The translations under genes were made by a program, and so were the position numbers. Shown here piece after piece: positions 16,670 through 25,657 of a stretch of DNA of 64,000 nt (position 1 is its first letter; each line of letters opens with the position of its first letter). Below the pieces are notes generated by a model that did not search any database, had not been told where the DNA came from, and worked only from the letters and a program-made list of their open reading frames with translations. Source of the stretch: an uncultured Phocaeicola sp. (lineage in GTDB: Bacteria; Bacteroidota; Bacteroidia; Bacteroidales; Bacteroidaceae); NCBI GenBank assembly GCA_948956705.1, contig CARCZS010000001.1:62001-126000 (forward strand). Reading direction: 5' to 3'.

Positions 16670-19072
16670 ATGCAGCCTTTCTCTCTTTTGTTGTCGGTGG
16701 CGACCGGCATCCGCACCATGATGTATTGCAAGAACGATGGTCTTCGTGACTACCAGCAGGAGATGAAGCTCAGGCTCTTTAAGGAGTGGGAGTTCCATCG
16801 GAGTGTCATGGTACAAATGCCTACAGGCACAGGAAAGACACATCTGCTGGCAGCGGTGGTGAAAGAGTTTCTCTGTGGTATCGGTACCGGTACGCGGGTG
16901 TGGATTGTGGCGCATCGCAGAGAGCTGGTGGAGCAGATAGAGGAAACCGCAGCCCGGTATGGAATGGGAAAAGAACCGGACAAAACGGGAAAGAACGGAA
17001 AGACGGGGAAAGACAGTATGCCGGAAGAATCCGGAAGGGTGCGGGTATTCTCCATCCAGTGGTTGTCCCGTAACTGGAAGAATATAGGGGAAGCTCCCGG
17101 ATTGATTGTCATTGACGAGGCGCATCATGCACTGGCGGAGACTTACAGGGAGCTTTGGAAGAGATATCCGGAGGCGAGGAAACTGGGCATGACCGCCACC
17201 CCCTGCCGGCTGAACGGCAAGGGCTTCACGGATTTGTTTGATGCGCTGATAACTTCGTGGAGCATCGCGGAATTCATCGGGAAAGGCTGGCTGTCGGCTT
17301 TTGACTACGTGTCTATCCGTGCGGACAGCAGGGAGCAACAGATAATAGATTCGTTGAAGAAACGTGGGGTGGACGGAGATTATCAGGTGAAGGAAATGAA
17401 TGAGGTGTTGAACCGTCAGGTCAGCATCCGGCGGTTGTACGAGAGCGTCGAGAGGTATGCCGCCGGGAAAAAAGGAATGGTGTATGCCGTCAGTATAGCC
17501 CATGCCCGTCAGATAGCCGCCTGTTACAATGCACACGGAGTGTCGGCTGTGGCTATCGACAGCAAAACGCCTGCTTCGGAGCGTAGGGAACTGGTAGAGG
17601 GCTTCAGACAGGGAAGGATCAGGGTGCTGGTCAATGTGGATATCTTTTCCGAGGGCTTCGACTGTCCCGATGTGGAGTTCGTGCAGCTGGCTCGTCCCAC
17701 GCTTTCACTGGCGAAATACTTGCAACAGGTGGGGAGGGGATTACGGAAATCGGGTGATAAGGAATCCTGTATGCTGATAGATAATGTGGGGTTGCACCGG
17801 ATATTCGGTTTGCCCGTCCGTGAGCGGGACTGGGAAGCGATGTTCGAGGGGCGGATACTGGGTGACACCTTTTCTCGGAAAAGAGCGGAAAACGGGCTGT
17901 CCGTGGCGTGTTCGCTCTTGGAGGAAGGCAGGCGGGAGGAAGAATGGGAAATGGTGATGACCCATGGACAGTTGCTGGATGCGATCAGGAACCGGAATTT
18001 GTCTGATCAGGAAGAGGGGCGGAATGCACTCTCTGTTCTGAAAGCTTTCCATGACCGATGTAGCGGATTGTGGGGACTGAGGCGTAGAAACAGAGTGACA
18101 GTGATGCCTCGATACAAGGAAGTGTTCGACACCTGTGCGGACCGGGCGGCGGTTTGTTTGGAAGATGGCCGTACAGGGGTGGTGGACGATAATGGAAAGC
18201 CGAAGATCATCATAGACCGCTGCCGGAGGTTGCGATTCCTGAAAGGGGAGCTTCTGGCCGTTACGGGCAATGATGGTACGGATGCTTACATCGACTTGAA
18301 AACGGACAGGACTTATCGGGAGAAGCCGGTGGTGTGCTCTTACGGTAGCGTGGAATTGCTGAAAGTGGGAGAGACCTTTCATAGCCGCACACGGAAGGCG
18401 TATGCTTCCATGCGCGGGCTGCATAAGGACAGTCTCTGTTTTTATGGCTTTTATCTGAAGATACCGGACTATCGTGTCCCGAAATCCTGCAAGTTGGCGG
18501 ATCCTGTATGGTCTACCGTGTTCGATGTTTTCGCTTGTCTGCTGGAAGGGGATGACGAGGAGGTGTATTGGTGCTGTGGTCGTCTGGCAGACCGGAGCAT
18601 CGTGGTGATGGACGGGCAAGGGAGTTATTATCATGTGGAGAAAGGAAAGAGGAAACGATATATCGCCTGTAATAATCCTGAGGCTGGTGAGGAGGATTTT
18701 GACTCTGCGGTGAAGAGATTGAAGGAAGAGGCCGGGCGGCGTGCGGAGGAAATGAACCTGTTACTGAAACGGAATGAGGAGGAGAAAAGACGGAAGAGAC
18801 TGGAGGAGATAGGCGATGTCCGTCCTTTCCGGATGGGGCTGAAATGGGGGCTGAAGTCGGGTGAGCGTATCGTGGTTCCTCCTTGTTATAGGAACATCTG
18901 TCCTCCCGTCGGCGGTTATTGTGTATTCGAGGAGAATGCTTGTCAATGGGGACTGATGGCACCGGATGGTAAGGTGGTGGTGGAGGCCAGATACCAGAAA
19001 GTGGAGATAGAGGGGGATGGGACGGTGCGGCTGACGGTTATTCCGGGTAAGGTGAAAACGATAAAACTTTGA
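16670..19072 (+). CDS. SF2 DEAD/DEAH-type helicase with WG-like C-terminus
   Basis: Motif Q/RDYQ begins near residue 25. Walker A MPTGTGKT is at 50-57, the DEAH box IDEAHHAL at about 148, motif III GMTATPCRLNG at about 176, and motif VI QQVGRGLRKSG near 350. The first 16 residues look non-coding; the ATG at 16718 is a likely alternative start. After residue ~430 the sequence is not helicase-like. The end (KWGLKSGERIVVPPCYRNIC, then CQWGLMAPDGKVVVEARY) resembles two WG repeats. It is probably a stand-alone helicase of DNA repair or defence type. It is followed by a strong terminator. Confidence 0.85.
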   Translation: MQPFSLLLSVATGIRTMMYCKNDGLRDYQQEMKLRLFKEWEFHRSVMVQMPTGTGKTHLLAAVVKEFLCGIGTGTRVWIVAHRRELVEQIEETAARYGMGKEPDKTGKNGKTGKDSMPEESGRVRVFSIQWLSRNWKNIGEAPGLIVIDEAHHALAETYRELWKRYPEARKLGMTATPCRLNGKGFTDLFDALITSWSIAEFIGKGWLSAFDYVSIRADSREQQIIDSLKKRGVDGDYQVKEMNEVLNRQVSIRRLYESVERYAAGKKGMVYAVSIAHARQIAACYNAHGVSAVAIDSKTPASERRELVEGFRQGRIRVLVNVDIFSEGFDCPDVEFVQLARPTLSLAKYLQQVGRGLRKSGDKESCMLIDNVGLHRIFGLPVRERDWEAMFEGRILGDTFSRKRAENGLSVACSLLEEGRREEEWEMVMTHGQLLDAIRNRNLSDQEEGRNALSVLKAFHDRCSGLWGLRRRNRVTVMPRYKEVFDTCADRAAVCLEDGRTGVVDDNGKPKIIIDRCRRLRFLKGELLAVTGNDGTDAYIDLKTDRTYREKPVVCSYGSVELLKVGETFHSRTRKAYASMRGLHKDSLCFYGFYLKIPDYRVPKSCKLADPVWSTVFDVFACLLEGDDEEVYWCCGRLADRSIVVMDGQGSYYHVEKGKRKRYIACNNPEAGEEDFDSAVKRLKEEAGRRAEEMNLLLKRNEEEKRRKRLEEIGDVRPFRMGLKWGLKSGERIVVPPCYRNICPPVGGYCVFEENACQWGLMAPDGKVVVEARYQKVEIEGDGTVRLTVIPGKVKTIKL

Positions 19073-19131
19073 ATACAACTGATTGGTTTCATATAACCGT
19101 TACTGTTTGAGACAAAAATAAGGCATTTAGT

Positions 19132-19171
19132 GCAGCCCAGCAAGGCTTGTCCTTGCTGGGCTGCTTTTTTT
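19132..19171 (+). terminator. Rho-independent terminator after the SF2 helicase
   Basis: A perfect 14-bp stem (arms 19132-19145 and 19151-19164, GCAGCCCAGCAAGG) with a 5-nt loop is followed by seven T residues. Confidence 0.92.
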
Positions 19172-19249
19172 ATGAGGAATAAATAGGGGATATTTATGAA
19201 AACATGTAAGAAAAAAGGGAGTGAAAGGAAATAGTTAGTAATAAAATGC

Positions 19250-19278
19250 TTGCTATCTTATTATATTTGTTACCTTTG
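19250..19278 (+). promoter_or_regulatory. Promoter for the omega-amidase gene
   Basis: -7 element TACCTTTG (19271-19278) fits TAnnTTTG. A TTG (19250-19252) is 18 bp upstream. Transcription would begin about 17 bp before the ATG at 19302. Confidence 0.55.
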
Positions 19279-19301
19279 TGGATCTTATAATATGAAAAAC
19301 A

Positions 19302-20063
19302 ATGAAAATAACAATTCTACAGAGAAATATAGAATGGGCCAATCCACAGGCCAATATAGCAAGGGCGGACGAAGCGATAAGCTGTCTGCCGGATGCTGAT
19401 CTGTTTGTTTTACCCGAAATGTTTTCCACCGGTTTTTGTACGCAACCCGAAGGAATTGCGGAGAGCGCCGACAGTGAAACCCTGCACTGGATGAAGCGTA
19501 AGGCAGCCGAGCGGAATTGTGCTATTGCAGGCAGTGTAGCAGTATGTGAGAATGGAAACTATTATAATCGTTTTTACTTTGTCCATCCGGATGGAGCCGT
19601 GCAGCATTATGATAAGAAACATTTGTTCACCTTCGGGGGCGAACACAAGCGTTTCACTGCCGGCACAGAGCGTGTGGTGGTGAACTTCCGTGGGGTACGT
19701 ATTCTTTTGGAAGTATGTTATGACCTCCGTTTCCCTGTTTGGTCACGCAACCTGGGGGATTACGACATGATACTTTATGTGGCAAGCTGGCCCACTCCCC
19801 GTGTGGATGCCTGGAGCGCGCTGCTTCGGGCGCGGGCTATTGAGAACCAGTGCTATGTGGCCGGAGTGAACCGCATGGGAGTTGATCCTGCCTGTGAATA
19901 TTCGGGTGGCAGCGCCATCATCGATCCCTACGGAAAAACGATAGCCGAATGTCCGTGGAGCAGGGAAAGTGCGGTATCGGCTGATATAGATATGGAGGCA
20001 TTGCAGGCTTTCAGGAAGAAATTCCCGGTATTGGATGATGCAGACCCCTTTACATTGATATGA
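19302..20063 (+). CDS. Nitrilase-superfamily omega-amidase (YafV-like)
   Basis: The 253-residue protein has the Glu-Lys-Cys triad: E39 in LPEMFSTG, K105 in YDKKHLF and C139 in LLEVCYDLRFP. This matches omega-amidase YafV/NIT2, which hydrolyses the amide of 2-oxoglutaramate or 2-oxosuccinamate. It is cytoplasmic. It is followed 23 bp later by the IorAB-aminotransferase-ligase genes on the same strand. Glutamine or asparagine transamination by a neighbouring aminotransferase would yield omega-amide oxoacids that this enzyme can clear. That pairing is inference; the family assignment is solid. Confidence 0.88.
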   Translation: MKITILQRNIEWANPQANIARADEAISCLPDADLFVLPEMFSTGFCTQPEGIAESADSETLHWMKRKAAERNCAIAGSVAVCENGNYYNRFYFVHPDGAVQHYDKKHLFTFGGEHKRFTAGTERVVVNFRGVRILLEVCYDLRFPVWSRNLGDYDMILYVASWPTPRVDAWSALLRARAIENQCYVAGVNRMGVDPACEYSGGSAIIDPYGKTIAECPWSRESAVSADIDMEALQAFRKKFPVLDDADPFTLI

Positions 20064-20086
20064 AACAATTAACAAAATAATAGATA

Positions 20087-21703
20087 ATGGCTGAAAAGAA
20101 ATTATTGTTGGGCGATGAGGCAATTGCCCTCGGAGCGATACATGCCGGCATATCGGGTGTATATGCCTATCCGGGTACACCGTCCACTGAAATCACAGAG
20201 TTTATCCAGAATAATCCTTTGGCAAAGGAAAGAAAATTGCACAGCACTTGGTGTACCAATGAAAAAACGGCCATGGAGGCTGCATTGGGTATGTCATACG
20301 CAGGAAAACGTGCTTTGGTATGTATGAAACATGTAGGCATGAACGTGGCTGCCGATGCGTTTGTCAATTCTGCCATAACCGGCGTGAACGGTGGTCTGGT
20401 GGTGCTGGCTGCCGATGACCCTTCCATGCACTCGTCACAGAACGAGCAGGATTCACGTTTTTATGGAAAATTTGCTATGATTCCCATGCTGGAACCGTCT
20501 TCCCAACAAGAAGCATACGATATGATGGATTACGCATATACACTCTCGGAAAAACTGAAGTTGCCGGTGCTGATGCGTGTGGTTACCCGTCTGGCACATT
20601 CGCGTGCCGGTGTGGAAGTAGCCGATATCCGTGAGGAAAATCAGTTGAATCCTGACCATGAACGTGCCCACTGGGTATTGCTGCCGGGTAATGCGCGTAA
20701 ACAATATCTGGATCTAGTGAAAAAGCAGGAGAAGCTGGAAGAAGCTTCCTCCAAATCTCCTTATAATTATCTGGAAGGGTTGAATCCCGAATATGATTAT
20801 GAATTCGGAGTGATAGCCTGTGGTATCGGTTATAATTATGTGAAGGAGGCGGATACGGACAGTTGCCATATTCCGGTATTGAAAGTTTCGCAGTATCCGT
20901 TGCCGGCTGAAGAAATCAGGACGATGGCAGACCGTTGCGGATATGTTCTGGTAGTGGAAGATGGCCAGCCGTTTGTGGAAGAGCAGGTAAAAGCGATACT
21001 TTCCTCGGACTATGAGGTAAAGGGACGCTTGACGGAAACTTTGCCGCGTACCGGTGAATTGACTCCGGATAATGTGGGCGAGGCGATCGGATGGGGAATC
21101 AAACGTCCGTTTGGCAAGTCTCAGGTGGTGATGCCGCGTCCGCCTGCATTGTGTCAGGGATGTGGTCATCGGGATGTGTATGATGCATTGAACAAGGTGG
21201 CTGCGGAATATCCGGATGCACGCATTTTCGGTGATATCGGTTGCTATACATTAGGTGCGTTGCCCCCGTTCCGTGCTATCGACAGTTGTGTGGATATGGG
21301 TGCTTCCATAACCATGGCCAAAGGTGCTTCCGATGCAGGGGTATTTCCGGCCATTGCTGTTATCGGTGACTCTACCTTCACTCATTCCGGTATGACCGGT
21401 CTGCTGGATGCGGTGAATGACCATGCCAATATCACGGTGGTGATTTCGGATAACCTGACTACCGCCATGACCGGCGGACAGGATTCTGCCGGTACGAACA
21501 AATTCGAAGCGATCTGCCTGGGATTAGGAGTGGAACCCGAACATGTGCGTGTGGTGGTCCCGTTGCCGAAGAATATGGAAGAAATCACCCGTACCATTCG
21601 TGAGGAAATAGAATATAAAGGGGTGTCTGTCATTATTCCGCGCAGAGAGTGTATCCAGACATTGAATCGTAAACTAAGACAGAAAAAAGCAGATAAGGCA
21701 TGA
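20087..21703 (+). CDS. iorA: Indolepyruvate ferredoxin oxidoreductase, alpha subunit
   Basis: The 538-residue protein carries the N-terminal oxidoreductase domain (LLLGDEAIALGAIHAGISG, GVYAYPGTPSTEI). The C-terminal thiamine-diphosphate domain has CQGCGHRDVYDAL near 357 and GDIGCYTLGALPPF near 384. It oxidatively decarboxylates aryl 2-oxoacids (indolepyruvate, phenylpyruvate) to aryl-acyl-CoA, or runs in reverse with reduced ferredoxin. It ends at a Lys-rich tail and lacks the C-terminal 2[4Fe-4S] domain found in archaeal-type IorA. An external ferredoxin must then serve the active site. It overlaps iorB by 4 bp. Confidence 0.93.
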   Translation: MAEKKLLLGDEAIALGAIHAGISGVYAYPGTPSTEITEFIQNNPLAKERKLHSTWCTNEKTAMEAALGMSYAGKRALVCMKHVGMNVAADAFVNSAITGVNGGLVVLAADDPSMHSSQNEQDSRFYGKFAMIPMLEPSSQQEAYDMMDYAYTLSEKLKLPVLMRVVTRLAHSRAGVEVADIREENQLNPDHERAHWVLLPGNARKQYLDLVKKQEKLEEASSKSPYNYLEGLNPEYDYEFGVIACGIGYNYVKEADTDSCHIPVLKVSQYPLPAEEIRTMADRCGYVLVVEDGQPFVEEQVKAILSSDYEVKGRLTETLPRTGELTPDNVGEAIGWGIKRPFGKSQVVMPRPPALCQGCGHRDVYDALNKVAAEYPDARIFGDIGCYTLGALPPFRAIDSCVDMGASITMAKGASDAGVFPAIAVIGDSTFTHSGMTGLLDAVNDHANITVVISDNLTTAMTGGQDSAGTNKFEAICLGLGVEPEHVRVVVPLPKNMEEITRTIREEIEYKGVSVIIPRRECIQTLNRKLRQKKADKA

Positions 21704-22281
21704 GAAAAGATATCATACTTTCGGGCGTAGGAGGACAGGGTATCCTGACTATCGCTACTATTATAGGAGAAGCTGCTACGGCAGAAGGCATCAATTTGAA
21801 GCAGGCCGAGGTACACGGTATGAGCCAACGCGGAGGAGATGTACAGTCCAATCTGCGTTTGTCCGACGAAACGATTTATTCGGATCTGATCGCTCAGGGT
21901 GAGGCGGATCTGATTATTTCCATGGAACCGATGGAGGCGTTGCGTTATCTGCCTTACTTGCAGGAAGAAGGTTGGGTGATTACTTCCGCTAATCCTTTCA
22001 AGAACATTCCCGACTATCCTGAAGAAGTGGATCTGATGAGGGCTTTGGAGAGTCTTCCGCATGTGGTGAAGTTGGAAATAGAGGATATGGCAAAAGAAAA
22101 CAGTATGCCTAAATGCGCGAATGTGATTCTGCTGGGCATGGCTGCGAAGTATATTGAAATCGTATCACCGGAACAGTTGCGCGAAAGCATAGGGCGTGTG
22201 TTTGCCGCAAAAGGTGAGAAGATTGTTGAAATGAATCAGAAGGCTTTTGATATAGGCTTGAATGCGGTAAAGAACTGGTAA
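21700..22281 (+). CDS. iorB: Indolepyruvate oxidoreductase, beta subunit
   Basis: The 193-residue protein is a gamma/POR-type subunit: ILSGVGGQGILTIATIIGE (about 5-24), then EVHGMSQRGGDVQSNLR (about 46). It forms the CoA-side partner of IorA in the cytoplasm. The ATG overlaps the iorA stop (ATGA), and the aminotransferase gene follows 4 bp later. Overlapping and near-zero spacing make co-translation of the complex very likely. Confidence 0.93.
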   Translation: MRKDIILSGVGGQGILTIATIIGEAATAEGINLKQAEVHGMSQRGGDVQSNLRLSDETIYSDLIAQGEADLIISMEPMEALRYLPYLQEEGWVITSANPFKNIPDYPEEVDLMRALESLPHVVKLEIEDMAKENSMPKCANVILLGMAAKYIEIVSPEQLRESIGRVFAAKGEKIVEMNQKAFDIGLNAVKNW

Positions 22282-22285
22282 TGCC

Positions 22286-23590
22286 ATGAAGATATTTAGT
22301 GAAGAATTAGTGGAGAAGGCGGTGAAGGAACTGCACATCGCCAATCTTGCACAGGCTACTATCGGTGATGTGCTGTTGGTAGCCCAGTATCTGGAAAAGG
22401 AAACGGGGATTCCTTTTATCCGCATGGATCAGGGATCTCCCGGTCTTGCCGCCAATCAGATAGGGATTGAAGCGGAGAAAGCTGCTTTGGACAGGGGAGT
22501 CGGATCGCAATATCCGGCTGCCGCAGGAGTGCCCGAGTTGAAAAAGGAGGCTTCCCGTTTTGTAAAAGCTTTCTTGAATCTGGATATCTCTCCGCGCGCT
22601 TGTGTGCCTACCACCGGGTCGGTGGCGGGTTCATTCGGCTCGTTCATAGCCTGTACGCAGCGTATTCCGGGGAAAGACAAGGTATTGTTCATTGATCCCG
22701 GATTTCCTATTCAGAAATCCCAGCTTCGCATTATCGGCGTGGAGTGGGAAGAGTTTGATATCTATCATTATCGGGGACAGGCCTTGCGTGAGAAATTGGA
22801 AAGTTTCCTGAGTAAAGGCGATATAGCAGCGATTATCTATTCTAATCCGAATAATCCGGCATGGATTTGTCTGGAAGAGGAGGAATTGCAGATAATCGGT
22901 GAACTGGCAACTCGGTATGATGTGATTGTCATGGAAGATCTGGCTTATTTCTGCATGGACTTCCGTCGGGATATGGGGCATCCTTTCGAACCGCCTTATC
23001 CGCCCACTGTGGCAAGATATACGGATAATTATATTCTGATGCTTTCTTCTTCCAAGATATTCAGTTATGCCGGACAGCGTATGGCATTGGCATGTATCAG
23101 CGACAAACTGTTCGACCGCCAGTTCCCTGCCTTGGCAGAACGGTATAAAGATGCAGGGGTGTTCGGTCCTACGCTGATTGCTTCCATTCTTTATATGATT
23201 ACTTCGGGATGTACGGCTTCCACTCAGTATGCATACGCTGAAATGCTCCGTCTGTCTACCGAAGGTAAAATCAATTTTGTGGAAGATACCCGCGAATATG
23301 CCCGTCGTGCGGAACGCATGAAGAAAATATTTACCGACAATGGTTTCCATATCGTATATGATTATGATGCTACCCAGGTGGTGGGAGATGGTTTCTTCTT
23401 TACCATAGGTTACGGAAATATGACAGGGGGTGAATTGCTCCGGGAGTTATTGTATTATGGGGTAAGCAGCATCTCGCTTTCTACTACCGGTAGCGAGCAG
23501 GAAGGTGTCCGCGCCTGTACGTCACGGATGCGCGATGAACTTTATCCGGTGATGGAGGAACGCATGAGAGCTTTTCATGAAGATCATTGA
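22286..23590 (+). CDS. PLP-dependent aminotransferase (class I/II)
   Basis: The 434-residue fold-type I protein has GSVAGSFGSF (about 111), the NPNNPAW motif (about 188-194), DLAYFCMDFR (about 213) and the PLP-Lys region LSSSKIFSYAGQRM (about 253). It is within 4 bp of iorB. It would interconvert aromatic amino acids and their 2-oxoacids, supplying or draining the IorAB substrate. In the direction of reductive carboxylation the module could rebuild aromatic amino acids from arylacetates. Substrate is inferred from operon context. Confidence 0.9.
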   Translation: MKIFSEELVEKAVKELHIANLAQATIGDVLLVAQYLEKETGIPFIRMDQGSPGLAANQIGIEAEKAALDRGVGSQYPAAAGVPELKKEASRFVKAFLNLDISPRACVPTTGSVAGSFGSFIACTQRIPGKDKVLFIDPGFPIQKSQLRIIGVEWEEFDIYHYRGQALREKLESFLSKGDIAAIIYSNPNNPAWICLEEEELQIIGELATRYDVIVMEDLAYFCMDFRRDMGHPFEPPYPPTVARYTDNYILMLSSSKIFSYAGQRMALACISDKLFDRQFPALAERYKDAGVFGPTLIASILYMITSGCTASTQYAYAEMLRLSTEGKINFVEDTREYARRAERMKKIFTDNGFHIVYDYDATQVVGDGFFFTIGYGNMTGGELLRELLYYGVSSISLSTTGSEQEGVRACTSRMRDELYPVMEERMRAFHEDH

Positions 23591-23594
23591 AAAT

Positions 23595-23669
23595 AATGTG
23601 CTAATAGGATAATGTGCCGATTGCCATACGGTGGGTTTGTGCGCCAGTACATTGGCTGATTAGCACATT
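23595..23669. repeat. Long hairpin between aminotransferase and ligase genes
   Basis: Arms AATGTGCTAAT (23595-23605) and ATTAGCACATT (23659-23669) are exact reverse complements enclosing a 53-bp, partly paired loop. There is a second GTGC/GCAC pair inside. No U-tract, so it is more like an intergenic repeat or mRNA-processing hairpin than a terminator. Confidence 0.55.
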
Positions 23670-23684
23670 GAAAAATTATTTATT

Positions 23685-24986
23685 ATGATTTGGAATAAAA
23701 ATAAAGAGTGCATGAGTCGGGACGAGATGAGCGCTCTGCAGGGAAAACGTCTGAACAAGTTGGTGAACTTGGTTTATCATAATGTTCCTTTTTATCGTAA
23801 CAAGATGCAGGAGATGGATTTGTCTCCGGATGATATCCAGACTATCGAAGATATCGTAAAACTTCCTTTTACTACCAAGCAGGATTTACGTGATAATTAT
23901 CCATACGGTCTTCAGGCTGCTCCTGCTTCGGAAATTGTACGTGTGCACGCTTCTTCGGGGACAACCGGGAATCCTACCATTGTGGGATATACGCGTCGTG
24001 ACTTGTCTGTATGGTCCGAAGTGATGTCACGTTGTCTTTCAGCATACGGGGTTACCCGTAATGATACCTTTTCTGTCAGTTATGGCTATGGCTTGTTTAC
24101 AGGCGGGTTGGGCGCACATTATGGGGTGGAGAATCTGGGGGCGACTGTTATCCCGGCTTCTACAGGAAATACGGAAAAGCATGTCCGTCTGATTCGCGAC
24201 TTGGGTATAACGGGGATTGCCTGTACTCCTTCATACGCTCTTTATCTGGCAGAAGTGGTGGAACGTATGGGATTGACCAAGAATGATATCAATCTCCGTA
24301 TCGGAGCTTTCGGAGCCGAGCCATGGACGGAAAGTATGCGTAAGGAGATAGAAGAGCGGCTGGGATTGAAAGGGTATAATATTTATGGATTAAGTGAGAT
24401 TATGGGACCCGGTGTTTCCTACGAATGTCAGGAGCAACATGGTTCGCATATCAATGAGGATCATTTTTATCCTGAAATCATTAATCCTGAAACGCTGGAA
24501 CGTCTTCCGGATGGAGAAGTGGGAGAATTGGTGTTTACTACCTTGACAAAGGAGGGGATGCCGTTATTGCGTTATCGTACGAAGGACTTGACTTCCCTGA
24601 TGGAGGGTGAATGTCCGTGTGGAAGAACCAATATCCGTATGTCGGGTATTGTAGGCCGTAGTGACGATATGCTTATTATCCGTGGCATCAATGTTTTCCC
24701 TTCTCAGGTGGAAAGTGTTATTTTGGATATGCCTCAGTTTGAACCTCAGTATATGCTGGTGGTGGATAGGAAGAATAATCTCGACTCTTTGCAAGTACAA
24801 GTGGAAGTCCGCAAAGACTTCTTCTCGGATGATATGGGAAGTATGCTTGCCATGAAGAAAGCGTTGAGCGACAAACTGAAAAGTGTCCTTTCCATCAGTG
24901 CCGAAGTGAAGCTGATGGAACCTAATAGCATTGCCCGTAGTGAAGGTAAGAGTAAACGTGTGATAGACAATCGGATTTTAAAATAA
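23685..24986 (+). CDS. paaK: Phenylacetate-CoA ligase (aryl-CoA ligase)
   Basis: The 433-residue adenylate-forming enzyme has the ATP-binding loop HASSGTTGNPTIVGYT (about 86-101) and GLSEIMGPGVSYEC (about 234). A C-terminal IVGRSDDMLIIRGINVFPSQ block (about 322-341) completes the PaaK family pattern. It activates phenylacetate or indoleacetate to the CoA thioester using ATP. With IorAB it completes a route between arylacetates, aryl-acyl-CoA and aryl-2-oxoacids. An ACT-domain gene follows 13 bp later. Confidence 0.93.
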   Translation: MIWNKNKECMSRDEMSALQGKRLNKLVNLVYHNVPFYRNKMQEMDLSPDDIQTIEDIVKLPFTTKQDLRDNYPYGLQAAPASEIVRVHASSGTTGNPTIVGYTRRDLSVWSEVMSRCLSAYGVTRNDTFSVSYGYGLFTGGLGAHYGVENLGATVIPASTGNTEKHVRLIRDLGITGIACTPSYALYLAEVVERMGLTKNDINLRIGAFGAEPWTESMRKEIEERLGLKGYNIYGLSEIMGPGVSYECQEQHGSHINEDHFYPEIINPETLERLPDGEVGELVFTTLTKEGMPLLRYRTKDLTSLMEGECPCGRTNIRMSGIVGRSDDMLIIRGINVFPSQVESVILDMPQFEPQYMLVVDRKNNLDSLQVQVEVRKDFFSDDMGSMLAMKKALSDKLKSVLSISAEVKLMEPNSIARSEGKSKRVIDNRILK

Positions 24987-24999
24987 AAAAGTATGCGAT

Positions 25000-25416
25000 A
25001 TGACAATCAAGCAATTATCTGTTTTTCTGGAAAACAAAACCGGAAGAATAAATGACGTAACCAAGACATTGGCAAAGTATGATATCAATATGCATGCGTT
25101 CAGCATGGCGGAATCTACTGATTTCGGTATACTTCGCCTGATTGTTTCGGATGTGGAAAAAGCGGTGGAAGTACTTCGTGCCGAGAATTTTGCCGTGATG
25201 CTGACCGATGTGGTATGTATCAGTTGCCCGAATGTGGCAGGTTCTTTGGCTAAAGTTTTGGACTATCTGGCAGCAGAGAATATCTTTATTGAATATATGT
25301 ATGCTTTTGCTCAAGGAGATACGGCACATGTGGTTATCCGTCCGTCTAATGTGGAGAGATGTGTGGAGATATTGAATAAATTCAATTGTAATGTTTTGAC
25401 TAAGAACAGTCTGTAA
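25000..25416 (+). CDS. Tandem ACT-domain protein
   Basis: The 138-residue protein has two ACT folds: KQLSVFLENKTGRINDVTKT (residues 3-22) and VVCISCPNVAGSLAKVLDYL (about 71-90). ACT pairs bind amino acids and regulate metabolic enzymes. It is the last gene of the iorAB-aminotransferase-paaK unit (13 bp after paaK). In bacteria this ACT type commonly sits next to PaaK-type ligases. It is therefore probably an amino-acid sensor of the pathway; the ligand is not known. Confidence 0.88.
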   Translation: MTIKQLSVFLENKTGRINDVTKTLAKYDINMHAFSMAESTDFGILRLIVSDVEKAVEVLRAENFAVMLTDVVCISCPNVAGSLAKVLDYLAAENIFIEYMYAFAQGDTAHVVIRPSNVERCVEILNKFNCNVLTKNSL

Positions 25417-25459
25417 TGAATTTGACTTTGTGGGTATGAATGCATCACAAGTCTTTTTA

Positions 25460-25539
25460 CCACAGGTTACTTGGGCTCACACGGGTGTTTAAGCTGAAAA
25501 CTTTAAGATTGAACCTGTGCGAATCCGGGTAATCTGTGG
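25460..25539. repeat. Imperfect 28-bp inverted repeat (large hairpin) in a 240-bp gap
   Basis: The arm starting CCACAGGTTACTTGGGCTCA pairs with the arm ending GGGTAATCTGTGG, mostly by Watson-Crick pairs with several G-U pairs. The CCACAG ... CTGTGG ends recur in the hairpin at 29923-29958. It is probably a dispersed intergenic repeat of this genome. No promoter with both elements was identified in the remainder of the gap (25417-25657). Confidence 0.5.
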
Positions 25540-25657
25540 CTGTTTTGATGGAACAGTCTATCAATAGCAAAACCTGTTTGTTGGAGAATGCAGAATGTTA
25601 TGAGCGTTCTTTGACAATGGGACACTCGAACCGATAAAAAATACCGAAGTATTGTAC

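Noticed and set aside
16601..17536. 311-codon minus-strand frame
   Set aside because: It lies across the SF2 helicase gene with all its motifs on the plus strand.
17741..18634. 297-codon minus-strand frame
   Set aside because: Shadow of the same helicase gene; no motif or start signal.
22631..23350. 239-codon minus-strand frame
   Set aside because: Antisense to the aminotransferase with its PLP-Lys region.
25500..25539. tRNA-like T-arm (GTGCGAATCC)
   Set aside because: No cloverleaf or anticodon arm around it; it is part of the imperfect inverted repeat.
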